A DNA stretch of 32,969 nt from Acidobacteriota bacterium. GTDB taxonomy: Bacteria > Acidobacteriota > Thermoanaerobaculia > Multivoradales > JAHZIX01. The stretch is from the NCBI GenBank assembly GCA_034211275.1, contig JAXHTF010000059.1, positions 1 to 32,969 of the forward strand. The letters run 5' to 3'. Position 1 is the first letter of the stretch. Every line of letters starts with the position of its first letter. A program made the translations under genes and the position numbers. The notes under the pieces are model-generated. The model had not been told where the DNA came from. It was given only the letters and a program-made list of their open reading frames with translations, and did no database searches. Positions 16,661 to 23,895 of this stretch are shown in pieces.

Positions 16661-17316
16661 GCTATTTCCTTTCTGTTCTTGAGCTGGTCTAGCAGCCAGA
16701 CGTTCTCGCTGGCTGCGCGCACGCCCTTGAGTCCCCCGGCGACCTCGGAGCTCTCGACGAGCTCGAGGCCGTAGCGCTCGCCGTAGAAACGCCGCACCTC
16801 GTCGGCGGGGACCGAGAACGGCGGTCCCTCCATCTCTTCCGGGTCGTACTCGAAGGTGATCAGCAGCTGCGGCGCGGCGCCGGTGAGCTCGATCAGCCGC
16901 GCCGCGTAGCGCCCGCGCATCTCCTGCGGCAAGGCGACCAGCGCCGCGCGGTCGTAGATCGCCCCAACCGGTCCGAGATCGCTTCGCGACAGCTCGAAGA
17001 CGTCTCCGGCAAACACCTCGACTCCCTCCGCGGCGTAGCGCTCCAGGCTCCCAGCGCCCGAGACCCGCGGCTCGAGGCCGAGCGCCGAGAAGAGCTCACG
17101 CACCGCGAGCTCGGCGAGCTCGACCCCGACGACGCGATACCCCTCGGCGAGTAGCCACGGAATGTCGACGGTCTTCCCGCACAACGGCACGAACACCCGC
17201 CCCCCCGGCGCCACCCCCAGCCGTCGGAAGTGCTCCACCAGCCCCGGATGGGGCTCGCTCCGGTGAAAGCCGATCCGCCCCTCGTTCCAACGCTCGAGCC
17301 AAAATCCTCGTTCCAT
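16657..17316 (-). CDS. tpm: thiopurine S-methyltransferase family protein
   Basis: This is a 219-aa protein, the normal length for bacterial TPMT. Recognisable family blocks are MERGFWLERWNEGRIGFH at the N-terminus, FVPLCGKTVDIPWLL near residues 48-62, and VVGVELAELAVRELF. They are followed by GAIYDRAALVALP and LLITFEYD. The family transfers a methyl group from SAM to thiopurines and, in bacteria, to selenite or tellurite compounds. The open frame continues 43 codons upstream, but the ATG at 17314-17316 has a strong GGAGG ribosome site and gives the family length. It is followed by an overlapping secreted-protein gene. Confidence 0.93.
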   Translation of the reverse strand: MERGFWLERWNEGRIGFHRSEPHPGLVEHFRRLGVAPGGRVFVPLCGKTVDIPWLLAEGYRVVGVELAELAVRELFSALGLEPRVSGAGSLERYAAEGVEVFAGDVFELSRSDLGPVGAIYDRAALVALPQEMRGRYAARLIELTGAAPQLLITFEYDPEEMEGPPFSVPADEVRRFYGERYGLELVESSEVAGGLKGVRAASENVWLLDQLKNRKEIA

Positions 17317-17423
17317 CCTACCCTCCTTCGCAGGCTCCCCCATCTCAGCCGACCCGGCAACCACCGGCCTTTCGCTTCCGTCTCGACCCGAAACCGCTGA
17401 TCCGCCGCTTCCGAAGCCTCCCC

Positions 17424-17509
17424 AGCCCCGGAGGGGCGGAGGCATCTAGCCCGGGGCGCAAGCCCCGGGTGCGAGATCCGAGGCCTCCCCAGCCCCGGAG
17501 GGGCGACAG
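17424..17509 (+). repeat. REP-like GC-rich palindromes
   Basis: One full unit: AGCCCCGGAGGGGCGGAGG, CATCTAGCCCGGGGCG, AAGCCCCGGGT, then a second AGCCCCGGAGGGGCGACAG. It is the same family as 4781-4972 and 5216-5302. Together with a short unassigned flank it fills the gap 17317-17629. Confidence 0.8.
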
Positions 17510-17629
17510 ACGCTTGAAATGGTCATCGTCGGCCTGGGGCAAGGACGCTTGGCCCATTTCAACCTCATAGTGTGCGTCGCTAGCCGGCAGCATTTGTTCT
17601 TCATCACAGAGATTTTCGCACCCCGCCCA

Positions 17630-18028
17630 TCAATCCTCATCACTCGCTTTTTGTTCCAGCCGAGCCGCAATGAGGTCCACTGCAACCGCAATCAGCGCTA
17701 TCAATAAAGTACCGACAACGGGCCAATTGCCGCCAAAATCTAGCTCGGAGAAACCGAATGCCTCCGCAATCGACAAGAGCAATGCAGCAGCAAGCGCAGC
17801 GCCTGCACCCACGATCGCAGCTCTCATCTTGCCAGACGTCCTCGTGTCTCTTGCAGGTTGCCTTGAAGCTCGTTCCCGCAACACCATGACACCCAAGGCT
17901 AGCGGCAAGAACGCCAGAGCCAGAAGAGAAGAAGCCCATGAGTCTGGAGACAATACGAGTCTTATGATGGCCAAAACCGACACGACGACAGTCGTGCCCA
18001 GAACGAGCGGTGTAAATAGTCTGGTCAT
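17630..18028 (-). CDS. small membrane protein
   Basis: This 132-aa protein has four predicted membrane segments near residues 5-25, 33-50, 70-90 and 102-122 (PLVLGTTVVVSVLAIIRLVL; SLLALAFLPLALGVMVL; AAIVGAGAALAAALLLSIA; VVGTLLIALIAVAVDLIAA). A charged loop lies in the middle (RERASRQPARDTRTSGK). No family was recognised. GGAG lies 6 nt upstream of the ATG. It lies just beyond the weakest, outermost attC candidate, so it could be an old cassette gene or the first chromosomal gene outside the array. No attC was found after its stop. Confidence 0.65.
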   Translation of the reverse strand: MTRLFTPLVLGTTVVVSVLAIIRLVLSPDSWASSLLALAFLPLALGVMVLRERASRQPARDTRTSGKMRAAIVGAGAALAAALLLSIAEAFGFSELDFGGNWPVVGTLLIALIAVAVDLIAARLEQKASDED

Positions 18029-18102
18029 TGCAGGCTCCCAGCGCGTATGAAAATCTCAATCGATAGTGCGTCGTTTACGCACCTGTGGGGCAGATCCCGT
18101 GA

Positions 18103-18175
18103 CGCTAACAGATTGCGGCTCACCCGCGAAACGCGTCGGGCCAGCAGCCCGCGGTGAAAGTCGCGCCAGTTTGTG
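18103..18175 (-). other. degenerate attC candidate (end of the cassette array)
   Basis: In minus-strand orientation CACAAAC (weak R'') is followed by GCGACT pairing with AGCCGC, CACCGCG pairing with CGCGGGTG with one extra base, and a closing GTTAGCG (imperfect R'). The architecture matches the other attC sites, but both R boxes deviate. It starts 18 bp after the amidohydrolase stop, where an attC is expected. Confidence 0.4.
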
Positions 18176-18192
18176 AAGATGTGGCTGGAGGG

Positions 18193-19590
18193 CTAGCGAG
18201 GGTTCGAGGTAAGCCGGGACTGCTCCCGACCACCCCGAAAGACAGCCCGGATCGCACGGGTGTGTCGGATGTCGACCAGCGGGTTCTCGTCCAGCAGCAC
18301 CATGTCCGCCCGCTTGCCGACTTCGAGCGTGCCGAGGTCGTCCAACACCCCGAGCATCTCGGCGGCATTGCGGGTCGCCATCGGGATCAGTTCGGCGGGC
18401 GTGAAGCCCATCGCGAGCAGGTCCAGCTCCTCGTGTAGGCTCAGACCGGGGAAGATAAAGTCGTTGCCCATGTCCGTGCCGACGACCAAGTTAAAGCCTC
18501 GCTTGTGCAGCTCCCGGAGGTCTTCGACCTGGGGCCGGATGACGGTCTCCAGCGTGGGCTCGGCCAGGCCATAGAGGTCGCCCAGGATGGCGAGCGATTC
18601 CTCGGCCGAGCGCCCGTTCCGCAGCCGCTTGATCTCGTCGGCGTCGAACAGCCCGGTCGCTTCCACTTCGGCGAGCCACTCTGGGTGCGCGGGGTAGAAC
18701 AACATCTTGTCGACCATCAGAGTCGTCACCCACGAGGCGTCGCGCGCCCGTAGCCGCTCCACCAGCGCCTTGTCGCGCTTCCAGTCGATGTTCAGACCGA
18801 CAAAGTGGACGAGGTGGTCCGCACCGGCTGCCTCGGCGACCCGCAGTCCCTCCATCGTGCTGACGTGAGCGAACACCTCGATGCCGCGTGCGTGCGCGAC
18901 CTCCACGAGGGCTGTGACGAACTCCAATGGAATCATCTTCACGAACGGCGGCTCCGGGCCGTCCTCAATCGTCACCTTGATGCCGACGATGGCCTGGTCC
19001 GCGATGGCTTTCACGATGCGCTCTGCGTCGCTGGCCTCGCGCATGTAGTAGACCGTCTCCCCCTCCACCCAGTTGGGGCTAGGGTACGTCTTGACCGGGT
19101 GGCGCCCCTCCCTCGTGACGTGCTGACTCGTATGGAAAACTCGCGGCGAAGGGACGGTGCCCGCGTCCGAGAGCGCCCGGACGCGCGCCAGGTTCGCGCG
19201 GCTGGCGGTGCTCCCCCCCGTGATCAGAATGGACGTGACGCCGTAGTGGATGAACTGGGGGAATGAGGCTTCGACCGGAAACGGGTGTGTGTGCGCATCG
19301 ATCAACCCGGGGATGAGGTACCGCCCGGCGCCGTCGATGACCTTGTCGGCCTCGTGGCGCAGCGGTCCCGTCGTAATTGCCGCGATGCGACCGCCCCGGA
19401 CGAGTACATTCGCTCCTGTTTGCGCCGGGCTACCGGTGCCGTCTATCAGGGTAACGTTTGCGACGGCCAGGTCGTAGGGTTGCGCTGCGACCTGTCCTGT
19501 CCAAGCAGACAGGAGAACGCAGAAGAGCAGAACGCCGGAACGGCCGAGGGTCGGAAGGCGAGAATCTAGGTTACACATCGAATAGTCCAT
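18193..19590 (-). CDS. secreted metal-dependent amidohydrolase (cassette gene)
   Basis: This 465-aa protein starts at the ATG at 19588-19590 and has a signal peptide (LLFCVLLSAWTGQVAAQ). A TIM-barrel amidohydrolase follows, with the metal ligands visible: HTH at residues 100-102, the bridging lysine in GIKVTIED (205), His in VFAHV (242), His in HLVHF (262), and Asp in VGTDMG (373). The family includes imidazolonepropionase- and prolidase-like enzymes, so the substrate stays open. Earlier in-frame TTG codons fall in the attC site. It lies directly after a cassette boundary (19606) and before a weak attC. It is therefore a large, secreted, metabolic cassette gene, longer than most integron cassettes. 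Confidence 0.88.
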   Translation of the reverse strand: MDYSMCNLDSRLPTLGRSGVLLFCVLLSAWTGQVAAQPYDLAVANVTLIDGTGSPAQTGANVLVRGGRIAAITTGPLRHEADKVIDGAGRYLIPGLIDAHTHPFPVEASFPQFIHYGVTSILITGGSTASRANLARVRALSDAGTVPSPRVFHTSQHVTREGRHPVKTYPSPNWVEGETVYYMREASDAERIVKAIADQAIVGIKVTIEDGPEPPFVKMIPLEFVTALVEVAHARGIEVFAHVSTMEGLRVAEAAGADHLVHFVGLNIDWKRDKALVERLRARDASWVTTLMVDKMLFYPAHPEWLAEVEATGLFDADEIKRLRNGRSAEESLAILGDLYGLAEPTLETVIRPQVEDLRELHKRGFNLVVGTDMGNDFIFPGLSLHEELDLLAMGFTPAELIPMATRNAAEMLGVLDDLGTLEVGKRADMVLLDENPLVDIRHTRAIRAVFRGGREQSRLTSNPR

Positions 19591-19605
19591 AGGGGTGGTG
19601 AGGAA

Positions 19606-19680
19606 GCCGAACGGCTGGAACTCAGTGGCCAAAGAGCCCGCGCAGCGGGCGGTTTGCTCCGCTGCAATGATTTGTTAGGC
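19606..19680 (-). other. attC recombination site
   Basis: In minus-strand orientation R'' is GCCTAAC (19680-19674) and R' is GTTCGGC (19612-19606), 75 bp overall. GCAGCGG pairs with CCACTG and CAAA..GCCCG with CGGGC..TTTG around a GCGCA loop, leaving unpaired bases typical of attC. It follows the stop at 19698 by 17 bp. Confidence 0.75.
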
Positions 19681-19697
19681 GTACCGTGAGTGACCAT

Positions 19698-20351
19698 CTA
19701 GCCGCCGTGCTTCTCTAGGCTTCCGGTACTGGGATCAGGAAGTTCCTTCGGCGGAAGACCGTTCGCTTCGCGCCACTCCCGGATGAGAGCAATCCAACGT
19801 GGGATGTTCTCGGTTTTGTAAAGGATTCTGAATCCTGGAGCAAGTGCTTCGTACTCCTCGCGGCGATGAGTATCGGCCCAACGGAAGAAGCGGCTCAGGT
19901 TGGACTCTGTCGAGCCACTCTTGTCTATGATCAGGAAGCCAGATATTTTACCAGAATCATCGAAGTACCACCGGAGCTCGAATAGCGCTGGTTTGACATC
20001 AAGAAGTCTGTCGAAGTCGTCAGTCACCAAGGCTTCAGCAACCACGGTCTCTCCATCAAGCCTGAACCACTGGTAATCGGTGCTTCCGTGTAGTGCGAAG
20101 TACCAGTCGACGACAGGCCCGGTGATCTTCCAGTCCCGGCCTTCCCCGACCCGCTCTCCGGACCAAAGACGCGGGTTATCTGTCAACAGCTCGGAAGCCT
20201 CGGCTGTTCTTTGATTGGTTCTGAGCTCGCAGAATTCCCGAACTCGCTTGACCTTCCAGTGTTCACCGACCTGTCCCAGGGAGGACTGCAACGGAATGAT
20301 GAGCATTATCAGTAGAAGTGCCGCATGTTTCGCAGAGGTTCGCTTCGCCAT
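19698..20351 (-). CDS. small secreted protein, NTF2/SnoaL-like (cassette gene)
   Basis: This 217-aa protein has a signal peptide (residues 8-26, LLLIMLIIPLQSSLGQ). After it come an N-terminal helical part (REFCELRTNQRTAEASELLTD), the segment WKITGPVVDWYFALHG, and strands (ETVVAEALVTDDF, ALFELRWYFDDSGKISGFLII). This order resembles NTF2/SnoaL-like cone folds, but it is only a resemblance. The ATG has a good AGGAG site and lies 25 bp after an R' box, and an attC follows the stop. It is thus a complete single-gene cassette. Base composition is clearly lower in G+C than the flanking chromosome. Confidence 0.75.
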   Translation of the reverse strand: MAKRTSAKHAALLLIMLIIPLQSSLGQVGEHWKVKRVREFCELRTNQRTAEASELLTDNPRLWSGERVGEGRDWKITGPVVDWYFALHGSTDYQWFRLDGETVVAEALVTDDFDRLLDVKPALFELRWYFDDSGKISGFLIIDKSGSTESNLSRFFRWADTHRREEYEALAPGFRILYKTENIPRWIALIREWREANGLPPKELPDPSTGSLEKHGG

Positions 20352-20376
20352 CTCGGTATTCTCCTATCCGGAGTAC

Positions 20377-20440
20377 GCCTAACGTTGCTGCCGCTCACCG
20401 GCGCTGCGAAGCTGCGCCCGCTGCAGCGGCCGGGTTGGGC
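20377..20440 (-). other. attC recombination site
   Basis: The minus-strand R'' is GCCCAAC (20440-20434) and R' is GTTAGGC (20383-20377), 64 bp; both match the consensus. The arms GCAGCGGGCGCAGC and GCGCCGGTGAGCGGC pair with extra-helical bases around TTCG. It overlaps the 3' end of the pentapeptide gene. Confidence 0.9.
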
Positions 20441-20925
20441 GGCAAGTTGCTCTCGGCTGGAAAGAGCGTTCTCTCATCGACGATGATCCCGCGTAGGTCA
20501 GCCCCTCTGAAATCGGCACCCTTGAAATGGGCTCCGGGAAAGGCGGCACCCTCGAAATTCGCCCCATCAAAACGCGCATCACGGAACCCAGCATCCTTGA
20601 ACAATGCCTCGGGAAAGTAGGTGAGTGTAAAGTTACCCCTGTCGAATCGGGACCTGGAAAAGTCAGAAAGACTGAAGTCTGCCTCCCGGGCGCGGGATGC
20701 CGCAAGGTTCATCTGGTCGCGCAGCTGTTCAATCTCCCGCACTTTCGCATCGGCACGTTCCTTAGCAACTGAAGCCACAAACCCGCTGCATGCGAGCAAA
20801 ATCAGGACGCTGCCAACGGCTGTCATCCCCAGAACCGTGCGCTTTTCTGGCGGCGCTTGGCTGTTCTGTATGATGCCTCCGGCCGCAACAGCGAACGACG
20901 TAAGAAGAATGAGGAATGTGGCCAT
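20395..20925 (-). CDS. membrane protein with pentapeptide repeats (cassette gene)
   Basis: From the ATG at 20923-20925 this gives 176 aa. Two membrane helices (FLILLTSFAVAAGGI and VLGMTAVGSVLILLACSGFV) are followed by a short coiled coil (AKVREIEQLRDQMNLAASRA). Then come about ten pentapeptide repeats of the A(D/N)F.x type (FSLSDFSRSRFDRGNF, ALFKDAGFRDARFDG, ANFEGAAFPGAHFKGADF, RGADLRG). Pentapeptide repeats form a right-handed quadrilateral helix; the role here is unknown. The C-terminal tail from PPNPAA onward is encoded by the attC. The longer open frame begins in an attC and is not used. Confidence 0.82.
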   Translation of the reverse strand: MATFLILLTSFAVAAGGIIQNSQAPPEKRTVLGMTAVGSVLILLACSGFVASVAKERADAKVREIEQLRDQMNLAASRAREADFSLSDFSRSRFDRGNFTLTYFPEALFKDAGFRDARFDGANFEGAAFPGAHFKGADFRGADLRGIIVDERTLFPAESNLPPNPAAAAGAASQRR

Positions 20926-20961
20926 CGTCAGCAAACCCCTATGAAGCTCAAGTCTGCGACC

Positions 20962-21094
20962 GCCCAACGGGGTTGAAGCTCACAGGGACCGTCGGCACGC
21001 CCCGCTCCGCGGATGCAGGTAGGGCCAACAGCGAGGAACGGGTCTGCCGCGATTGCTCCGGTTCACGGCGTCCGGTGGAGCGCCCTGGTTGTGC
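20962..21094 (-). other. attC recombination site (long type)
   Basis: The minus-strand R'' is GCACAAC (21094-21088) and R' is GTTGGGC (20968-20962), 133 bp, as long as VCR-type sites. R' is perfect; R'' has one deviation. It begins 3 bp after the antitoxin stop and ends 37 bp before the pentapeptide ATG. Confidence 0.7.
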
Positions 21095-21096
21095 GC

Positions 21097-21315
21097 CTAT
21101 TGGTTGCTCGACCTCGCACCCCGCCCTTCGATCACCTTGCGAAGTGCTTCGTTGACGGAGACGGCATCCGGGAACACCTTCGCTACATCGGGATCGAGCA
21201 CCACCACGGTGCAACCGCCCGAGAACCTCTCTGCGTACTTTCCACGTACCCCACTGCTGAAATCGTAGTGGGGACGTAGGTCGGTGTCCTTTTGATTCTG
21301 CTTATCCATTTTCAT
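21097..21315 (-). CDS. antitoxin of the BrnT-type pair (cassette gene)
   Basis: This is a 72-aa protein starting at ATG 21313-21315; a second ATG two codons on (21307-21309) is better spaced from GAAGAG. The sequence RPHYDFSSGVRGKYAERF, then VVVLDPDVAKVFPDAVSVNEALRKVIE, matches the antitoxin that often follows BrnT/RelE-like toxins. It has a C-terminal ribbon-helix-helix-like part (DPDVAKVFPD.VNEALR). It overlaps the toxin stop by 14 bp, so the two are co-translated. It would neutralise the toxin and repress the operon. Confidence 0.8.
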   Translation of the reverse strand: MKMDKQNQKDTDLRPHYDFSSGVRGKYAERFSGGCTVVVLDPDVAKVFPDAVSVNEALRKVIEGRGARSSNQ

Positions 21316-21580
21316 AGTCTCTTCGTTCGCCTCGATCGGCTTTTCGTGCACTTATGATCCGAATTCGGTCGCCTCGATCTGTGTGAGACACGACGAGCAA
21401 CCGGCCCCTTTGGTCTTGGCCCAGTAGGATGAACCGCTCTTCGGCCGTCGAGTGATCCGGATCAGGGATGGTGAAGGACAGCGGATCCATGAAGGCAGGA
21501 ATCGCCTCTCTAAAGGCGATGCCATGCTTTCTGCGGTTCGCTTCATCCTTGGCCGTATCCCATTCAAACGTCACCCCCAT
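21302..21580 (-). CDS. brnT: BrnT-family RNase toxin (cassette gene)
   Basis: This 92-aa protein matches BrnT along its length. It has FEWDTAKDEANRRKHGIAFREA at the N-terminus, RFILLGQDQRGRLLVVSHTDRGDRIRIISARKA in the middle, and ERRDYENG at the end. BrnT is a RelE-fold ribonuclease that arrests growth when its antitoxin is lost. The toxin comes first and the antitoxin second, the standard BrnTA order. The ATG lies only 2 bp after a cassette-start-like TTGGGC. TA cassettes are common in large chromosomal integrons, where they are thought to stabilise the array by post-segregational killing. Confidence 0.88.
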   Translation of the reverse strand: MGVTFEWDTAKDEANRRKHGIAFREAIPAFMDPLSFTIPDPDHSTAEERFILLGQDQRGRLLVVSHTDRGDRIRIISARKADRGERRDYENG

Positions 21581-21581
21581 T

Positions 21582-21681
21582 GCCCAAGTCTACCATCGGC
21601 TCCAGACCGACGGCGCACGATCGCTCGGCTCGAAATTCAGCGCCACGCGCAGCGTGTGCGTCTGGAATTTCTGGGTTCGAC
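21582..21681 (-). other. degenerate attC candidate
   Basis: A strong hairpin with bulged bases (AAATTC.AG ... CTGGAATTT, 21633-21670) lies where an attC is expected after the 21700 stop. The minus-strand R''-like box is GTCGAAC (21681-21675). The R'-like box CTTGGGC (21588-21582) lacks the first G. It is possibly a decayed site. Confidence 0.4.
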
Positions 21682-21699
21682 GTGGTGGGAGAGGACACT

Positions 21700-22785
21700 T
21701 TACTCACCATAGACTCCGAGAACCTGGTCTGCCTTCGCTAAGGTCTTGGCTGAAACAGACTTCCTTTTTCCTTGCGCCGCGCCGAGGTGCTTAAGCAGTC
21801 GTGCCGAAGCGAGCATCACTCCCTTCAGCTGATGGATCCTTGCGTCATACTTGTCCGCATCGGCAGCACCCAAGTCTAGCCCTTCGAATAATTCTTCGAG
21901 CCGAAGGATCCAGGGCCTGTCCTCGGATTCCTCATCGTCGTGAATCTTCTCGAATTCGCGAAATCCAATCACGTCGAATCTCCGGCCCTCTCCGTTTTTC
22001 TCCGAAAGCATCAGATCTCCGATTCCTGACTGCCAATCCCGGTACAGAAAAGCTTCCTTGACTCCAATGATACGAGTGATTGCGGGGACATTCGCTTTTA
22101 TCTCTGAGGCGGATAGCGAGGTGGTGCCCAGAGCGGAGGTCAGGTCTGCAACAATTCCAAGGCAGAGTTCTTCTTGTGCGGCAGAGTCCAACTGACTTGC
22201 GACCACAACACCGTGTTGATGAACAGTCTTCTTGATCATTCTCTCGATTTGCGCTGAGATTCGTGCTTTGCGCTCCGAACTCGGAGGCTCGTCCCATTCC
22301 AAGTGCTTGCACAAGCGCGAAAAGCGATTCAGTTCAACATGGGGACCGTCCGCAAGCGCGGCCTCCAGTTCACCGATTCCACGTTCGATTGCCCGAGCAT
22401 CCTCAGCAGTCGGTGATGCCAGGAAAGAGAGCTCGATTCGAATCGCACGGATCCAGCCCAGCAAGCTCGCAAGTCGGAAGAGGGTACTCTTCATCTTGTA
22501 CTCTTCATACCTCGTCCTTGGTCGTGGGCTGGTCAAGAATGCAGCTCTCCCCTCCTGGTGGAAAATTTCATCGAATCGCCACAGAATGCTAGTCGTGATC
22601 GAAGCTAGGGGGTCAGCATACTGCCGAAAAACGGTCTCTGCGACTTTCGATTTCTCACGGTCCTCAAAAAACACTCGGATTAAGAAATCCTTAATCGCTA
22701 CTGTCGCAATCGCCGTTACGAGCGCAGTTACTGACGCGACAATAGCCGCCTGGATCTTTAGGTCAAGGCTCAAGAACCACTGCAA
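21700..22785 (-). CDS. membrane-anchored protein of unknown function (cassette gene)
   Basis: This 361-aa protein has one N-terminal membrane helix (residues 12-32, AAIVASVTALVTAIATVAI). A long, mostly helical cytosolic part follows: RQYADPLASITTSILWRFDEI, then YKMKSTLFRLASLLGWIRAIRIELSFL. I recall this block (YxxPL...L..R..E, TL..LA...GW...LR.E..FL) from a widespread uncharacterised family of membrane-anchored proteins. The start is a TTG with AGGAG 9 nt upstream. No catalytic motif is visible. It is a single-gene cassette preceded by a half-decayed attC. Confidence 0.7.
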   Translation of the reverse strand: MQWFLSLDLKIQAAIVASVTALVTAIATVAIKDFLIRVFFEDREKSKVAETVFRQYADPLASITTSILWRFDEIFHQEGRAAFLTSPRPRTRYEEYKMKSTLFRLASLLGWIRAIRIELSFLASPTAEDARAIERGIGELEAALADGPHVELNRFSRLCKHLEWDEPPSSERKARISAQIERMIKKTVHQHGVVVASQLDSAAQEELCLGIVADLTSALGTTSLSASEIKANVPAITRIIGVKEAFLYRDWQSGIGDLMLSEKNGEGRRFDVIGFREFEKIHDDEESEDRPWILRLEELFEGLDLGAADADKYDARIHQLKGVMLASARLLKHLGAAQGKRKSVSAKTLAKADQVLGVYGE

Positions 22786-22823
22786 CAGAATCAGCTCCTA
22801 TTGGATGGATCGGGTCGAATGTC

Positions 22824-22883
22824 GTCGAGCGTTGTTGCTGCTAACCGGCGGCAGAGCCGCTCGGTTCAGCAGCCGGGTTGGGC
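22824..22883 (-). other. attC site with a mutated R' box
   Basis: The minus-strand R'' is GCCCAAC (22883-22877), perfect. The stem GCTGCT.AACCG.GCGGC pairs with GCCGC.CGGTT.AGCAGC with extra-helical bases. The expected R' (22830-22824) reads GCTCGAC instead of GTTRRRY, so it is probably inactive. The sequence aligns well with the attC at 20377-20440. Confidence 0.65.
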
Positions 22884-23701
22884 GGCCTGATCTTGTAGAC
22901 AAACACCTCATCGACCACCTCGATGATCGCATAGGTGATGATGTGAAATGCATCGGCTTCTGCTCGGGATAATCGCACCTCATCTGACGGCGTCTTTCCA
23001 TAGCCCACTATCTCGGAGTCTGAGCCCGTGACCTCCCAACGGAAAGACCAATGAGCGAAGGCATGCCTAAGTCGGACGAAGTCACTCGCCTGGAGGAAAG
23101 CTCTAACCTCCCGCAGTATCTTCGTCGTGCCAACTTGGCGTCTAAATGCCTGGCTTCTCAGGAATCTGGAAATCGGCCCGTCCAAGACCAAGAAGGTTGG
23201 AACCCAACGCCCCAAGAACCATCCACGCGCGAGTACGCCTCGATGCTCCACCGGGCCGGAACGCCAATCAGCTCGCGCGCTCATTGCAATTGAGGTAAAG
23301 AGCATCTCCACGGCATTGCTGACGGCAGGGTGCTTCGTTAGATAGTCCCGAACGTCCGCCAACAGCTCGGAGTTCTTGCGACTCTCCGAAAGGTTCTCCA
23401 GTAGGTACCGATAGGGGTTGTCCGATTTCCTCCAGTCTGAATCTGGGATTCGATCACCCAGGGTCAAGAACGCCTCAGCAAGCTGAGAGTCTTTCTCCTC
23501 AACTTCTGTAGGTAACCCCGGAACGAGTTCCTGTTCCAGCTTCGCAAGGCGCTTAGCTTCAGACGAACCGGGCTCAGGAACGAGAACAAGGGCAGCTGGA
23601 GTCTCGACAACGAGATACCGAGCATCTGGTCCGCCGAGGTCTCGATTCAGGCGGATTTCTCTCCTTTGCCTCGTTGCCGCGAGAATCGGTGACCTACTCA
23701 T
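22841..23701 (-). CDS. protein with HEPN-like RX4H motif (cassette gene)
   Basis: This 286-aa soluble protein has residues 205-222 reading ASDFVRLRHAFAHWSFRW. This includes R212 and H217 in the RX4-6H spacing and context (hydrophobic-R.A.AH..F/W) of HEPN ribonucleases. The rest is helical (LLENLSESRKNSELLADVRDYL; VSNAVEMLFTSIAMSAR). The C-terminus has DEVRLSRAEADAFHIITYAIIEVVDEVF, also helical. HEPN assignment rests on one motif, so it is a hypothesis. If right, it could be an RNA-cleaving defence or toxin protein. The ATG has a GAGGA ribosome site. The last residues (PPNPAAEPSGSAAG) are encoded by the attC. Confidence 0.7.
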   Translation of the reverse strand: MSRSPILAATRQRREIRLNRDLGGPDARYLVVETPAALVLVPEPGSSEAKRLAKLEQELVPGLPTEVEEKDSQLAEAFLTLGDRIPDSDWRKSDNPYRYLLENLSESRKNSELLADVRDYLTKHPAVSNAVEMLFTSIAMSARADWRSGPVEHRGVLARGWFLGRWVPTFLVLDGPISRFLRSQAFRRQVGTTKILREVRAFLQASDFVRLRHAFAHWSFRWEVTGSDSEIVGYGKTPSDEVRLSRAEADAFHIITYAIIEVVDEVFVYKIRPPNPAAEPSGSAAG

Positions 23702-23736
23702 GAAAGACTTCCTCTAACCCCTCGGTGCCGGGAGCC

Positions 23737-23813
23737 GCCCAACGTGCGACCACTCAGCGACCAGCGGAGCCGCGAAGTGGCGACGCTGAGTTCGCTGGAG
23801 TGGTTGGTTAGCC
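23737..23813 (-). other. attC recombination site
   Basis: The minus-strand R'' is GGCTAAC (23813-23807) and R' is GTTGGGC (23743-23737), 77 bp. The stem ACCACTC.AGCGA.CCAGCG pairs with CGCTGAGTTCGCTGGAGTGGT except for three extra-helical bases, the hallmark of attC strand selection. It lies 35 bp before the next ATG. Confidence 0.9.
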
Positions 23814-23895
23814 GCAAAAAATGTGGATGCCTCAAACCAAAGACCTTGTCGAAAGGATCCCTCTGCTCTACCTGCCCAGGCACCCGAAGTTACTC

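Noticed and set aside
16657-17445. Longer thiopurine methyltransferase with a 43-residue N-terminal extension
   Set aside because: The extension runs into REP-like repeat DNA, and the ATG at 17316 has a strong ribosome site and gives the family length.
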